64,000 bases of DNA from Chitinophagaceae bacterium (GTDB lineage: Bacteria; Bacteroidota; Bacteroidia; Chitinophagales; Chitinophagaceae). The position numbers and the translations under genes were made by a program. The notes beneath the pieces are model-generated. The model saw nothing but the letters and a program-made list of their open reading frames with translations. It was not told the DNA's origin and did no database searches. Positions 19,539 through 28,388 of this stretch are shown piece by piece. How positions within the stretch are numbered: position 1 is the first letter of the stretch; each line of letters opens with the position of its first letter. Where the stretch lies: contig JADKAM010000010.1 in the NCBI GenBank assembly GCA_016715365.1, positions 62,001-126,000 of the forward strand, written 5' to 3'.

Positions 19539-19576
19539 AAAAATGCATTCACTGTTTAGATGGAATGCATTTTTTA
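19539..19576 (+). terminator. Rho-independent terminator
   Basis: A perfect 12-bp stem, AAAAATGCATTC (19539-19550) against GAATGCATTTTT (19563-19574), with a 12-nt loop and T tail, lies right after the esterase gene. It also shows that an ATG at 19565 inside the stem is not the start of the next gene. Confidence 0.85.
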
Positions 19577-19591
19577 TTTTACATTGTGCCG

Positions 19592-20839
19592 ATGACAAGA
19601 GCTAAAGTATTAATTGCATTTATATTGACTTTTTTGTGTTTGGATATAGCCGCACAAAATGATGCAACGCCTTTTGCCAAACAAACAACAAAAGAAAACA
19701 GGGCAAAGGAATATCGTAACCTTGTAGATAATATCCACAGCAACTTATTACTGCCCTTAAATGATTCAACCGAAGAAAACTGGCAGGATGCTTTTGCGGC
19801 AATGGAATTATTAAATTACCGTACGCCTTTTATTGATGCCAGGGTACGAACAGTAATGGATTCTGCTGAAAAAAGAAGTACCGGTTTTCAGCGGGCCTTG
19901 CTGGAAATGGTATACCCTTTATATCCCAAAGATTTTGTACCGCAAATTATATCGCTGGCAAAGCAAACAAATAATGCAAAGTTATTTGCCATGTGCTGCG
20001 AATACCTTTTACTTAATAACCGGCAAAGTGAATGCAAGAATTTGGTTATAACCAGGGCGAAAGACAGTTTAATTAACCCCCATGCAGACAATCCTTTCAT
20101 TACTATTTTACAAAATAAACTGCTTTTTAAAAGCCCTCCAAAGCCACCCCTGGCAGATCTTTTAAGTAAAGCCTTTTTACCAAACGAAACAGTGCTGTTT
20201 AGTTTTCAGCGCAGTAACAGAAATTTTCCGGGCCTGGTAATGGTAAGAAGTAAGGATGGAGTATTCATTAAAAACAGTGAAGGAAAATATTTTACTGTAC
20301 CGCAACTGGCACGCAGCTGCAGTAATATGCCCGGCTATATCACCAACGGGAACACACCGCAGGGTATTTTTAAAGTTTTCGGTTTTGCCGTTTCGCAAAG
20401 CAGTTTTATTGGACCTACTACTAATATACAAATGGTATTGCCTTACGAAAATTCTTCGGATGTTGCTGACTCTGTTACCAGGTTACTGGGCGATAATTAC
20501 CGGTATTTACTTCCGCCAAGATGGAAGAATTATTACCCGGTTTATGAAGCTTATTATGCCGGCAAGGCCGGACGATCAGAAATTATTGCGCATGGCACTA
20601 CTGTAAATACTGCATATTATAAAAAGCAATTGTATTACCCGTTAACACCCACACAGGGTTGTTTATGTACCAAAGAAATCTGGAGCGCTGTTGATGGAAA
20701 AAGAATAGAAAGTGATCAGCAAAGATTAGTGGATGCTGTAAAAAAAGCCGGCGGTGCCAATGGCTATTGTATAGTTATTGAAATTGATGACCAGCAAAAA
20801 CCGGTTAGTATAAAAGATATTTTACCTTTTTTAAAATAA
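19592..20839 (+). CDS. Secreted protein with L,D-transpeptidase (YkuD)-like C-terminus
   Basis: The start is placed at the ATG at 19592, because the upstream in-frame ATG (19565) lies inside the preceding terminator. It encodes 415 residues with a signal peptide ending LCLDIAAQ. Residues 20-200 are helical, with no known domain. The C-terminal half has GNTPQGIFKVFGF and AHGTTVNTAYY, followed about 20 residues later by PLTPTQGCLCTKEIW. This His...Gly-Cys layout recalls the YkuD catalytic signature (H, spacer, S/T-H-G-C), though with a longer spacer and Gln instead of the second His. A cell-wall role is therefore only a suggestion. Confidence 0.6.
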   Translation: MTRAKVLIAFILTFLCLDIAAQNDATPFAKQTTKENRAKEYRNLVDNIHSNLLLPLNDSTEENWQDAFAAMELLNYRTPFIDARVRTVMDSAEKRSTGFQRALLEMVYPLYPKDFVPQIISLAKQTNNAKLFAMCCEYLLLNNRQSECKNLVITRAKDSLINPHADNPFITILQNKLLFKSPPKPPLADLLSKAFLPNETVLFSFQRSNRNFPGLVMVRSKDGVFIKNSEGKYFTVPQLARSCSNMPGYITNGNTPQGIFKVFGFAVSQSSFIGPTTNIQMVLPYENSSDVADSVTRLLGDNYRYLLPPRWKNYYPVYEAYYAGKAGRSEIIAHGTTVNTAYYKKQLYYPLTPTQGCLCTKEIWSAVDGKRIESDQQRLVDAVKKAGGANGYCIVIEIDDQQKPVSIKDILPFLK

Positions 20840-20843
20840 GAAA

Positions 20844-21230
20844 ATGAAAGTTGATATAAGCAGCAGGGCTGATATTGAAAAAATGGTGCTGCAATTTTAC
20901 GAAGCAGTAAAAGCAGATAAAACCATTGGTTTTATTTTTACTGATGTAGTACACATGAATTGGGAAAAACATATTCCGGTGATTGTGGATTTTTGGGAAA
21001 CAATTTTACTTGACAACCCTGTTTACACAAAGAACGCCATGGAAGTACATTATGATTTAAATAAAAAATTGCCGCTGCGAAAAGAACATTTTAGCAGTTG
21101 GGTACATTTATTTACCACTACGGTAGATGATTTGTTTGAAGGTAAGATTGCTGCCCTGGCTAAAACAAGGGCGAAATCAATTGCGGCAGTCATGTTGTTT
21201 AAGATGGAAAATGCAAAAAAGGGCCTGTAA
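20844..21230 (+). CDS. Group III truncated hemoglobin
   Basis: A 128-residue heme protein of the 2-on-2 globin type, class III (cf. Campylobacter Ctb). The family pattern is plain: DISSRADIEKMVLQFYEAVK, GFIFTDVV, WEKHIPVIVDFWETIL, then YTKNAMEVHYDL with the likely proximal heme His at residue 69, then HFSSWVHLFTTTVDDLFEG and the C-terminal RAKSIAAVMLFKM. Such proteins bind oxygen or NO and are linked to nitrosative stress or oxygen handling, but the role here is unknown. It starts 4 bp after the preceding gene and is probably cotranscribed with it. Confidence 0.9.
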   Translation: MKVDISSRADIEKMVLQFYEAVKADKTIGFIFTDVVHMNWEKHIPVIVDFWETILLDNPVYTKNAMEVHYDLNKKLPLRKEHFSSWVHLFTTTVDDLFEGKIAALAKTRAKSIAAVMLFKMENAKKGL

Positions 21231-21249
21231 TGCTGAATAAAGATATGTA

Positions 21250-21298
21250 GTACAAGTCCCGAATAAATTCGGGATGCCGATTTAACACCGGCAAGTAC
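21250..21298. repeat. Dispersed double-hairpin repeat, copy 1
   Basis: Two adjacent hairpins, TCCCGAAT/ATTCGGGA and GCCG/CGGC, make up most of the gap between the globin and the acetyltransferase. A near-identical element lies in the opposite orientation at 28389-28435, showing that it is a dispersed repeat. Confidence 0.75.
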
Positions 21299-21354
21299 AT
21301 AACGCCTATGAAGCTAAATAGAAGTACAATTATCTGGTCCCAAAAAAAATAACC

Positions 21355-21804
21355 ATGCAACTAAACTGGATACTTAAAAAATTTAATGAACTGACTCCTG
21401 TTGAGCTATACCGCATCCTGCAATTGCGTAACGAAGTTTTTGTACTGGAGCAGAACTGTGTTTACCAGGATGCGGATGACAAAGACCAGCTATCACTGCA
21501 TTTCTGTGGCTGGGACAATGAAAAACTGGTGGCTTACACACGTATTATTCCACCCGGCATTTCTTATACCGAAGCCAGCATTGGCCGGGTGGTAACATCG
21601 CCGGTATACCGAAAAACCGGCGCTGGCAGGATGTTGATGCAGGAGAGCATCAGCCACACATTCAGCCGGTTTAACTGCCCGGTAATAAAGATTGGCGCAC
21701 AGGTTTATCTTACAAAATTTTACCAATCATTGGGTTTTGTGCAAAGCAGCGAACCATATCTTGAAGACGGAATTCCCCATATTGAAATGATATTACATAA
21801 ATAA
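21355..21804 (+). CDS. elaA: GNAT acetyltransferase, ElaA family
   Basis: A 149-residue N-acetyltransferase of the ElaA branch. Diagnostic features are the opening LTPVELYRILQLRNEVFVLEQ, the QDADDKDQLSLHF segment, the acetyl-CoA loop RVVTSPVYRKTGAGRMLM and the C-terminal YLTKFYQSLGFVQSSEPYLEDGIPHIEM. The length matches E. coli ElaA. The physiological substrate of this family is not established. It is preceded by the dispersed repeat at 21250 and has no operon partner. Confidence 0.85.
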   Translation: MQLNWILKKFNELTPVELYRILQLRNEVFVLEQNCVYQDADDKDQLSLHFCGWDNEKLVAYTRIIPPGISYTEASIGRVVTSPVYRKTGAGRMLMQESISHTFSRFNCPVIKIGAQVYLTKFYQSLGFVQSSEPYLEDGIPHIEMILHK

Positions 21805-21942
21805 TTCACCATTGAGGCAATATCTTTAACAGTTTGCCGTTTTTCCTATGTGGTTTCATTATTTTATCCTGTATTCTTAACAGGTTGGGGTAGTAACCAT
21901 ACCAATTATCCAATAAACTAGAAAGACTAAATCCGATTTCTG

Positions 21943-22926
21943 ATGAAGCCATATTTACACAAATTTGTGGGCAGGCATACACTGCTGCTGCTGTTCAGCT
22001 TCACATTCCTGAGCAATTCATATTCACAGGCTTTTATGTTCGGCGAAAAAGTTAAATGGGAAGTAGGTTTAAACTTCGGCCCCAGTTTCTTTTTAGGTGA
22101 TTTAGGAGGTAACTCCGGTAAAGGAACCAATGACATCAAAGACATTAATCTTGAGTTTACAAAAATGATGAAAGGCGTTTTTGTTACCGCCTATCCAAAA
22201 GGCTGGCTTGGTATCAGGCTGGCAGCTGATGTTACTTATCTTGAAGGAAGTGATGATATTATTAATACAACCGGTATCAATGAGTTGTACCGTAAACAAC
22301 GCAACCTCGATTTTAAATCAAATGTTTGGGAAGCATACCTGGCTCTGGAACTTTTTCCAACCATGATGTTCAGAAGAGACAAGACCTATGAACCAAAGCT
22401 AAGACCTTACGCATTATTGGGTATTGGTATTTTTCATTTTAATCCAAAAGGATCGTTAACTGATGCTGCCGGAAATAAAACCTGGTACGAATTGCATCCT
22501 TTGCGTTTAGAAGGACAGGGCATGAGCGAATACCCTGATTCAAAGCCATATAAACTTACACAGATAAACATACCCATGGGTGCCGGTTTAAAATACTACG
22601 CATCTGAACGCATACACCTGAGTACTGAACTTTTGTACAGAAAAACTTTTACAGACTATATAGATGATGTGAGCAAAAATTACATAGACCCGAATGATTT
22701 CAGTAAATATTTATCAGCCGGGGATGCTGCCAATGCTTATAAATTATCAGATAAAGTACAGCCAATTATTTTTCCTGGTATGACAAGGTTCCCTGTGGGT
22801 AACCAACGAGGTGATTCTAAAGATGGAGACACGTATCTTTCGCTGGTGCTGAAGTTGGGCATACGCCTTGGATCCATTTATCAAAATTCAGCAATGAAAC
22901 AAACCAGGTGTCCGGTAGTATATTAA
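21943..22926 (+). CDS. Outer-membrane beta-barrel protein (DUF6089-like)
   Basis: A 327-residue exported protein. The signal peptide is long (residues 1-29, HTLLLLFSFTFLSNSYSQ). The mature part alternates hydrophobic and polar residues typical of beta strands: WEVGLNFGPSFFLGDLGG at the start, LRPYALLGIGIFHFNPKG, INIPMGAGLKYYASERIHLS and the final TYLSLVLKLGIRLGS. The GPSFFLGDLGG opening is what I associate with the Bacteroidota DUF6089 barrels. The function is unknown; it is probably a small outer-membrane barrel. It may be cotranscribed with the tiny ORF at 22950. Confidence 0.65.
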   Translation: MKPYLHKFVGRHTLLLLFSFTFLSNSYSQAFMFGEKVKWEVGLNFGPSFFLGDLGGNSGKGTNDIKDINLEFTKMMKGVFVTAYPKGWLGIRLAADVTYLEGSDDIINTTGINELYRKQRNLDFKSNVWEAYLALELFPTMMFRRDKTYEPKLRPYALLGIGIFHFNPKGSLTDAAGNKTWYELHPLRLEGQGMSEYPDSKPYKLTQINIPMGAGLKYYASERIHLSTELLYRKTFTDYIDDVSKNYIDPNDFSKYLSAGDAANAYKLSDKVQPIIFPGMTRFPVGNQRGDSKDGDTYLSLVLKLGIRLGSIYQNSAMKQTRCPVVY

Positions 22927-22949
22927 TACCACAACTTAAAAATAAAAAC

Positions 22950-23042
22950 ATGACTAACAATTACCAGTTAAATCCGGGATCGTACAAGGCAGCATTTTTA
23001 CTTACTGCCTGTTTGATAATTGTATTTGAAGTTTATAAATAA
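22950..23042 (+). CDS. Possible 30-residue single-helix membrane peptide
   Basis: A short frame starting at ATG 22950 codes for 30 residues with one hydrophobic helix (YKAAFLLTACLIIVFEVYK) framed by polar ends. It lies 23 bp behind the barrel-protein gene and ahead of the terminator at 23183. It is too short for normal gene calling. The composition favours a small membrane peptide, but conservation is untested. Confidence 0.35.
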   Translation: MTNNYQLNPGSYKAAFLLTACLIIVFEVYK

Positions 23043-23182
23043 TCAGTAATCGAATAAGTGTATGTGATACAACAGAAGTTTAACCCCCAAGAGGAACTAT
23101 GAGTATTTTAATATTCAAAGATTACCCCTGAAACCACAATCTTCCAAATTTCGTTGACATCTCTTACACTTTTTAAATTCAC

Positions 23183-23211
23183 AATCCATGTTTATGAGAC
23201 ATGGATTTTTT
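23183..23211 (+). terminator. Rho-independent terminator
   Basis: A 9-bp stem, AATCCATGT (23183-23191) against ACATGGATT (23199-23207), is followed by a T run. It ends transcription from the plus strand just where convergent uvrA stops. Confidence 0.75.
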
Positions 23212-26080
23212 ATTGCTTTAATTCAGGCTTTAAATATAATCCGGTAAAACTTTCTTCAACTTTTACAAGGTCTTCCGGTACCCCTTCAAACAAAACCCTA
23301 CCGCCCCCATCTCCCCCTTCGGGGCCAATATCAATAATATGATCGGCTACTTTTATTACATCCATATTGTGCTCAATAACCAACACAGTATTGCCCCTGT
23401 CAACCAGTTTGTTTACCACTTCCAGTAAAAGTTTTATATCCTGAAAATGCAGGCCGGTAGTGGGTTCATCTAAAATATAAAATGTTTTACCGGTATCTTT
23501 TTTACCCAATTCTGTTGAAAGTTTTACACGCTGTGCTTCGCCGCCGCTTAATGTAACAGCACTTTGGCCAAGTGTTATATAGCCAAGGCCAACATCCTGT
23601 AATACCTTTATTTTACGGTATATATATGGTACTGCCTGAAAAAATTCAACCGCTTCATCAACCGTCATATCCAGTACATCACTGATGGATTTTCCTTTGT
23701 AGCGGATCTCCAGTGTTTCCCGGTTATACCTTCTTCCATTGCATTTTTCGCAATGTACATGTACATCGGGTAAAAAATTCATTTCAATCACACGCATGCC
23801 GCCGCCTTCGCAAACATCGCAGCGGCCGCTTTTTACATTAAAAGAAAACCGGCCTGCATTATACCCCCTTATTTTTGCTTCGGGTACCATGGCAAACAAA
23901 GTTCTTATATCAGTAAAGAAACCACAGTAGGTTGCCGGGTTACTTCTGGGTGTGCGGCCAATGGGGCTCTGGTCAATCTCTATCACTTTATCCACCTGTT
24001 CCAGACCCTTTATTGACTTATACTCCAGCGGATTTGCCTTTGAATTGTAACAGAATTTACTCAGCAACGGGTACAGCGTTTCATTTATTAAAGTTGATTT
24101 GCCGCTGCCACTAACACCGGTAACCAATATTAATTTACCCAACGGAAATTTTACATCTACGTTCTGTAAATTGTTTCCCTTCACTCCTTTTAACTCAATG
24201 AATTTCCCATTTCCTTTTCTTCTTTCTTTGGGTACGGCAATACTTTTTGTTCCCAATAAATATTGCGCTGTTTCCGATTTGGAATCTAAAATAGTTTGTG
24301 GCGTTCCCATGGCAACAATTTCGCCGCCATGCTTGCCGGCCTTGGGGCCAATATCAACGAGGTAATCAGATGCCAGCATGATATCCTTATCATGCTCAAC
24401 CACCAGCACACTGTTACCAATGTCTCTTAAATTACGCAGGGCTGCAATCAGGCGCTGGTTATCACGCTGATGCAAACCAATGCTGGGCTCATCTAAAATA
24501 TAAGTGATACCCTGTAGCTGAGAGCCTATTTGCGTTGCCAGCCTTATCCTTTGTGATTCGCCGCCACTAAGGCTTTTGGAGGGCCTGTTCAAAGAAAGAT
24601 AAGTTAACCCTACATCCAGTAAAAACTGCAACCGCTCTCTTATCTCTTTTAAAACATCTTTGGCAATGGCATTTTGTTTATCGCTCAAACGCAATTCAAT
24701 TCCATCAAACCAGGCTGCCAGGTTATCTAAATTTAAATTGCTCAGTTCGGCAATATTTCTTTTATCAATTTTAAACCAAAGGCTTTCTTTTTTTAAACGG
24801 GCACCATTGCAGGATGTGCAGGTAGCCAGTTGCATATAACCTTCAACCCAGCTACGTAACATCTCCGAGCTTTGCGAAGAACTGAACCATCGCTTCAGCA
24901 TAGGAATAATCCCTTCATAACTGCCTGTAAAAACTTCCGGAACAGTTTCATCACTCAAATCAAGTTGCAGTTCAGGATTAATGCCCTGGTCGCCATACAA
25001 AAGCAGATCAAGCTGTGCCTTGGGTAATTCTTTTACAGGTTTATTTAGATTGATCTTATGTTTTTTTGCAAAAGCAACCACCTGTTGAAAAACACTGGCA
25101 TCCCTTTCCTCACCCAAAGGAGCGATACCTCCTTCAACAACAGTTTTTGATGTATCAGGCAATACTTCGTTCATATCGATAGTATACACATTGCCCAATC
25201 CCCTGCAGGTAGGACATGCACCATAAGGCGAGTTAAATGAAAACGCATTGGGAGAAGGCTCTTCATAACTGATGCCGGTTTCTTCGCACATCAATAGCTT
25301 ACTGTACTGAACTACTTTATCATCTTCATTAATCAACAGAAACATCAGGTCTTTTCCCAACTGTAAAGTTTTTTGTACGCTCTGACTTAATCTGAAACGC
25401 ATTTCATCTGTAACAGCCAGCCTGTCAACCACCACTTCAATATCATGAATTTTATAGCGGTCTATCTGCATCCTGGGTGTAAGATCCAGCACTTCGCCAT
25501 CAACCCTTACTTTTAAATAACCCTTCTTGCGTATGTCTTCAAACAATTCCCGGTAATGCCCTTTTCTTCCCCGTACCAACGGTGCCAGTACACTTATTTT
25601 TTTGTTCTCAAATTTTTCAAAGATGTTGGTCACAATTTCTTCCTCACTGAACTTCACCATCTTTCTTCCGGTGTTGTAGCTGTAAGCCTCTCCCACCCTG
25701 GCATACAGCAAGCGCAGAAAATCATAAATTTCTGTAACGGTACCAACCGTACTGCGGGGATTTTTGTTGGTCGTTTTTTGCTCGATGGAAATTACCGGAG
25801 ATAAACCGGTGATCTTATCCACATCCGGCCGTTCCATATCGCCCACAAACTGCCGGGCATAGGCACTAAAACTTTCCATGTAACGGCGCTGCCCTTCATT
25901 ATACAGAGTATCAAAGGCCAGCGATGATTTACCGCTGCCACTCACCCCTGTAAAAACAACCAGTTTGTTCTTGGGAATTTTAATATCAATATTCTTCAGG
26001 TTATGTTCTCTTGCCCCAAATACTTCTATAAAATCCTTGTCTATTCTTTCTTCAGAAGAAGCCTTTTTTACTTTCGCCAT
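23210..26080 (-). CDS. uvrA: UvrABC excinuclease subunit A
   Basis: This is the DNA damage recognition ATPase of nucleotide excision repair, working as a dimer that loads UvrB. It has 956 residues, a normal length. Two ABC ATPase modules are present. The first Walker A is GVSGSGKSS (residues 45-53); the second is GVSGSGKST near residue 660. Two LSGGE signatures are visible (SKSLSGGESQRIRLA and AVTLSGGEAQRVKLS). Zinc-binding cysteines are present in CPTCRGLG, CTSCNGARL, and CDVCEGGG with CEKCNGRRYN. The start MAKVKKASSEER at 26080 fits. It is divergent from the unknown gene at 26172. Confidence 0.97.
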   Translation of the reverse strand: MAKVKKASSEERIDKDFIEVFGAREHNLKNIDIKIPKNKLVVFTGVSGSGKSSLAFDTLYNEGQRRYMESFSAYARQFVGDMERPDVDKITGLSPVISIEQKTTNKNPRSTVGTVTEIYDFLRLLYARVGEAYSYNTGRKMVKFSEEEIVTNIFEKFENKKISVLAPLVRGRKGHYRELFEDIRKKGYLKVRVDGEVLDLTPRMQIDRYKIHDIEVVVDRLAVTDEMRFRLSQSVQKTLQLGKDLMFLLINEDDKVVQYSKLLMCEETGISYEEPSPNAFSFNSPYGACPTCRGLGNVYTIDMNEVLPDTSKTVVEGGIAPLGEERDASVFQQVVAFAKKHKINLNKPVKELPKAQLDLLLYGDQGINPELQLDLSDETVPEVFTGSYEGIIPMLKRWFSSSQSSEMLRSWVEGYMQLATCTSCNGARLKKESLWFKIDKRNIAELSNLNLDNLAAWFDGIELRLSDKQNAIAKDVLKEIRERLQFLLDVGLTYLSLNRPSKSLSGGESQRIRLATQIGSQLQGITYILDEPSIGLHQRDNQRLIAALRNLRDIGNSVLVVEHDKDIMLASDYLVDIGPKAGKHGGEIVAMGTPQTILDSKSETAQYLLGTKSIAVPKERRKGNGKFIELKGVKGNNLQNVDVKFPLGKLILVTGVSGSGKSTLINETLYPLLSKFCYNSKANPLEYKSIKGLEQVDKVIEIDQSPIGRTPRSNPATYCGFFTDIRTLFAMVPEAKIRGYNAGRFSFNVKSGRCDVCEGGGMRVIEMNFLPDVHVHCEKCNGRRYNRETLEIRYKGKSISDVLDMTVDEAVEFFQAVPYIYRKIKVLQDVGLGYITLGQSAVTLSGGEAQRVKLSTELGKKDTGKTFYILDEPTTGLHFQDIKLLLEVVNKLVDRGNTVLVIEHNMDVIKVADHIIDIGPEGGDGGGRVLFEGVPEDLVKVEESFTGLYLKPELKQ

Positions 26081-26123
26081 GTGTACTTACTTACGCTAAA
26101 GATACAAACAAATTAAATGTTGA

Positions 26124-26155
26124 TTTGTTGAAGGGAACATTGTTCCATAAATTTG
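26124..26155 (+). promoter_or_regulatory. Promoter of the gene at 26172
   Basis: TTTG (26124-26127), a 20-bp spacer and TAAATTTG (26148-26155) match the Bacteroidota consensus exactly. The leader would be only about 10 nt. Confidence 0.55.
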
Positions 26156-26171
26156 CGTTTCAATTTTATGT

Positions 26172-26720
26172 ATGCTTTTTAATTTATTTGGAAAGAAGGA
26201 CGATGGTGCAGACAACCATGTTTTTGTTGACCGGGCTTATATTACCACTACAGCCAAAATGAACGCCTGTGCAGCATTAGCCAGGAAAGAACCCGACCGT
26301 TTGTTCATTTGCTGGTTTACAGACACTGCAGTTAAGTTTAAAGAATTTTTCTTGCAACAGGGACTTGATGAAAGCCTCATTACCGAAACCCATCACCTGC
26401 ATGCATCAAAACTGCTGAATAAAAAGCCTGTTTTTGTTGAGCATTATCCATTACACACAAAGGAACTGGAATTGATCAAAAACTGGGATGCTGAAAAAAT
26501 AATTGTATTCAGTGCCATGGACGAACCGCTTTTTAAACATTTTGGCAGCGACAAACTGATACCGCTGATGAAAATGATGGGCATGAAGGAAGATGAAGTA
26601 ATTGAGCATAATATGGTATCTAAATCCATCATTAAGGGACAGGAAAAAATTGGGGAACAGGTCACATTAGAACAATCTGCCGGCTCCCAGGAGGAATGGA
26701 TGCGGAAAAATATAAAATAA
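26172..26720 (+). CDS. Conserved-looking protein of unknown function
   Basis: A 182-residue soluble protein without signal or membrane helix. It begins MLFNLFGKKDDGADNHVFVD and alternates predicted strands and helices (RLFICWFTDTAVKFKEFF, KPVFVEHYPLHTKELELI, EKIIVFSAMDEPLFKHFG, LIPLMKMMGMKEDEVIEH), which would suit a Rossmann-like alpha/beta fold. I do not recognise the family. It has its own promoter and stands between uvrA and the riboswitch, so context does not point to a function. The ATG at 26168 four bases upstream is in another frame. Confidence 0.6.
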   Translation: MLFNLFGKKDDGADNHVFVDRAYITTTAKMNACAALARKEPDRLFICWFTDTAVKFKEFFLQQGLDESLITETHHLHASKLLNKKPVFVEHYPLHTKELELIKNWDAEKIIVFSAMDEPLFKHFGSDKLIPLMKMMGMKEDEVIEHNMVSKSIIKGQEKIGEQVTLEQSAGSQEEWMRKNIK

Positions 26721-26786
26721 TTTTCTCCCTAAAACCCTTTACTGTAAAGGTTTTTAATTTTTTTACAAATTATTGTGCAATTTTTA

Positions 26787-26819
26787 TTTGGTTGTTTGAA
26801 AATTCCGCCATTACCTTTG
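26787..26819 (+). promoter_or_regulatory. Promoter of the SAM riboswitch operon
   Basis: TTTG at 26787-26790, 21 bp, then TACCTTTG at 26812-26819, a full match to the Bacteroidota consensus. It ends 19 bp upstream of the riboswitch P1 stem. Confidence 0.6.
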
Positions 26820-26838
26820 TACCAGTTCTTTAGTTATC

Positions 26839-26967
26839 ACTTATCAAGAAAGGCAGAGGGTAATGGCCCGATGAAGCCTTGACAACCTACTTCGATTTAT
26901 TTCGGAGAAAGGTGCCAATTCCATCTCGTAATGCTGAGCAAGTCGAAGCACAACGGGAGAGATAAGT
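26839..26967 (+). ncRNA. SAM-I (S-box) riboswitch
   Basis: This is an S-adenosylmethionine-sensing aptamer in the leader of methionine genes. Core motifs are in order: P1 5' strand ACTTATC (26839-26845), CAAGA, GCAGAGGG, GGCCCGATGAAG, GACAACCT, AAGGTGCCAATTCCA and P1 3' strand GATAAGT (26961-26967). P3 is short, and the fourth arm (26921-26959) contains a sequence resembling a dispersed repeat. It controls the two methionine/threonine-pathway genes that follow. Confidence 0.9.
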
Positions 26968-27000
26968 CAGATTCAAAGCTTACAAATACCTCAAAATATT

Positions 27001-27034
27001 AAAAGCTCATCTGATTTATCGGATGAGCTTTTTT
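27001..27034 (+). terminator. Riboswitch-controlled terminator
   Basis: An 11-bp stem, AAAAGCTCATC (27001-27011) against GATGAGCTTTT (27022-27032), is followed by T residues. The segment 27009-27020 (ATCTGATTTATC), which covers the stem base and loop, is complementary to the riboswitch P1 3' strand region 26961-26972, giving an antiterminator. SAM binding should sequester P1 and let this terminator form. Confidence 0.85.
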
Positions 27035-27183
27035 AATTCTGAGCGGAGTCGAAGAACTCCGTGGTAGTTCGAGCGAAGTCGAGAACAACAGAATTAAACA
27101 CCTCCTCCGATAAGGTTGCTCACTGGTAAGTGATTAAACAAAAAAGTTTAACACTATTTAATAAAAATTAAAAATTACCAACA

Positions 27184-28365
27184 ATGAGCAATGCAACACA
27201 ACTGATCCACAGCATTCCCGTAGACCCTTTAACAGGTGCCATCAGCGTACCCATTTATCAAACCAGTACATACGTGCAGGATGCACCTGGTGTAAACAAA
27301 GGTTATGATTATGCCCGCAGCAACAACCCAACACGAGGAACTTTAGAAAACATTATTGCAACTTTAGAAAAAGGAGAAGTTGGTGTAGCTTTTGGCAGTG
27401 GACTTGCAGCTATTGATGCTGTTGTTAAACTGCTGAAAAGCGGTGATGAGATTTTAGCTGTTGATGATATTTATGGCGGCGCATTCCGGCTCTTCACTCA
27501 CATTTATGAAAAATTCGGCATCACTGTAAACTATGTTGATACAACCGATGCTGCCAATGTTTTTAATGCACTTACGCCAAATACAAAATTGATCTGGCTT
27601 GAAACACCAACCAATCCAACCTTAAAAGTAAGCGATATACGGGCCATTGCACAGGCTGCAAAGGCCCATGGGTGTTTACTTTGCGTGGATAATACTTTTG
27701 CATCGCCAGCCTTACAACAGCCTCTCACGCTGGGAGCTGATCTGGTAATTCATAGCGCCACCAAATACCTGGGCGGCCATAGCGATCTGATTGCCGGCCT
27801 TGTTGTTGCCAAAGAAAAAGAACTGGGCGAAAAAATAAAATTCATACAAAATGCAAGCGGTGCCATTTTAGCACCATTCGATAGCTGGCTGGTTATACGT
27901 GGTATTGAAACATTACACCTGCGTGTGCAGCAGCATTGCCGCAATGCACAAGTGGTAGCCGAATACCTGGAAACAAATCCGGCAGTTGATAAAGTTTACT
28001 ACCCCGGTTTAAAAACGCATCTCAATCACGAGATAGCAAAAAAACAAAGCAAAGGTTTTGGCGGTATTGTTTCTTTCACTTTAAAAAATGATACAGAAGC
28101 AGCAGCTACTGCATTTGTAACCAATACCAATTACTTTAAGCTGGCCGAAAGTTTGGGCGGTGTAAAAAGTTTGCTTTGCCATCCTGCACAAATGACGCAC
28201 AAAAGCATTCCAGCTGAAAAGCGCCAGGCTGCCGGTGTTGCTGATAGCCTCATCAGGCTTAGCGTTGGATTGGAAGAAGTGGAAGATCTGATCGCTGATC
28301 TGGAACAGGCATTTTCAAAGCTGAAAATTGAAAAGGAAAGTTTTGAGCCAAGCATTAGTGCATAG
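27184..28365 (+). CDS. Trans-sulfuration PLP enzyme (cystathionine gamma-synthase/lyase type)
   Basis: A 393-residue enzyme of the Cys/Met metabolism PLP family. The PLP-binding lysine is K194 in HSATKYLGGHSD. Other landmarks are YARSNNPTRGTLE, AFGSGLAAI, the LETPTNPTLKVSDI strand, CVDNTFASPALQQPL and the C-terminal SLGGVKSLLCHPAQMTHKS with RLSVGLEEVEDLI. Sequence alone does not separate cystathionine gamma-synthase (metB), beta-lyase and gamma-lyase. The SAM riboswitch upstream and homoserine dehydrogenase downstream favour a biosynthetic role toward methionine. Confidence 0.88.
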   Translation: MSNATQLIHSIPVDPLTGAISVPIYQTSTYVQDAPGVNKGYDYARSNNPTRGTLENIIATLEKGEVGVAFGSGLAAIDAVVKLLKSGDEILAVDDIYGGAFRLFTHIYEKFGITVNYVDTTDAANVFNALTPNTKLIWLETPTNPTLKVSDIRAIAQAAKAHGCLLCVDNTFASPALQQPLTLGADLVIHSATKYLGGHSDLIAGLVVAKEKELGEKIKFIQNASGAILAPFDSWLVIRGIETLHLRVQQHCRNAQVVAEYLETNPAVDKVYYPGLKTHLNHEIAKKQSKGFGGIVSFTLKNDTEAAATAFVTNTNYFKLAESLGGVKSLLCHPAQMTHKSIPAEKRQAAGVADSLIRLSVGLEEVEDLIADLEQAFSKLKIEKESFEPSISA

Positions 28366-28388
28366 CCCAACTTCATTGACGTCATGCA

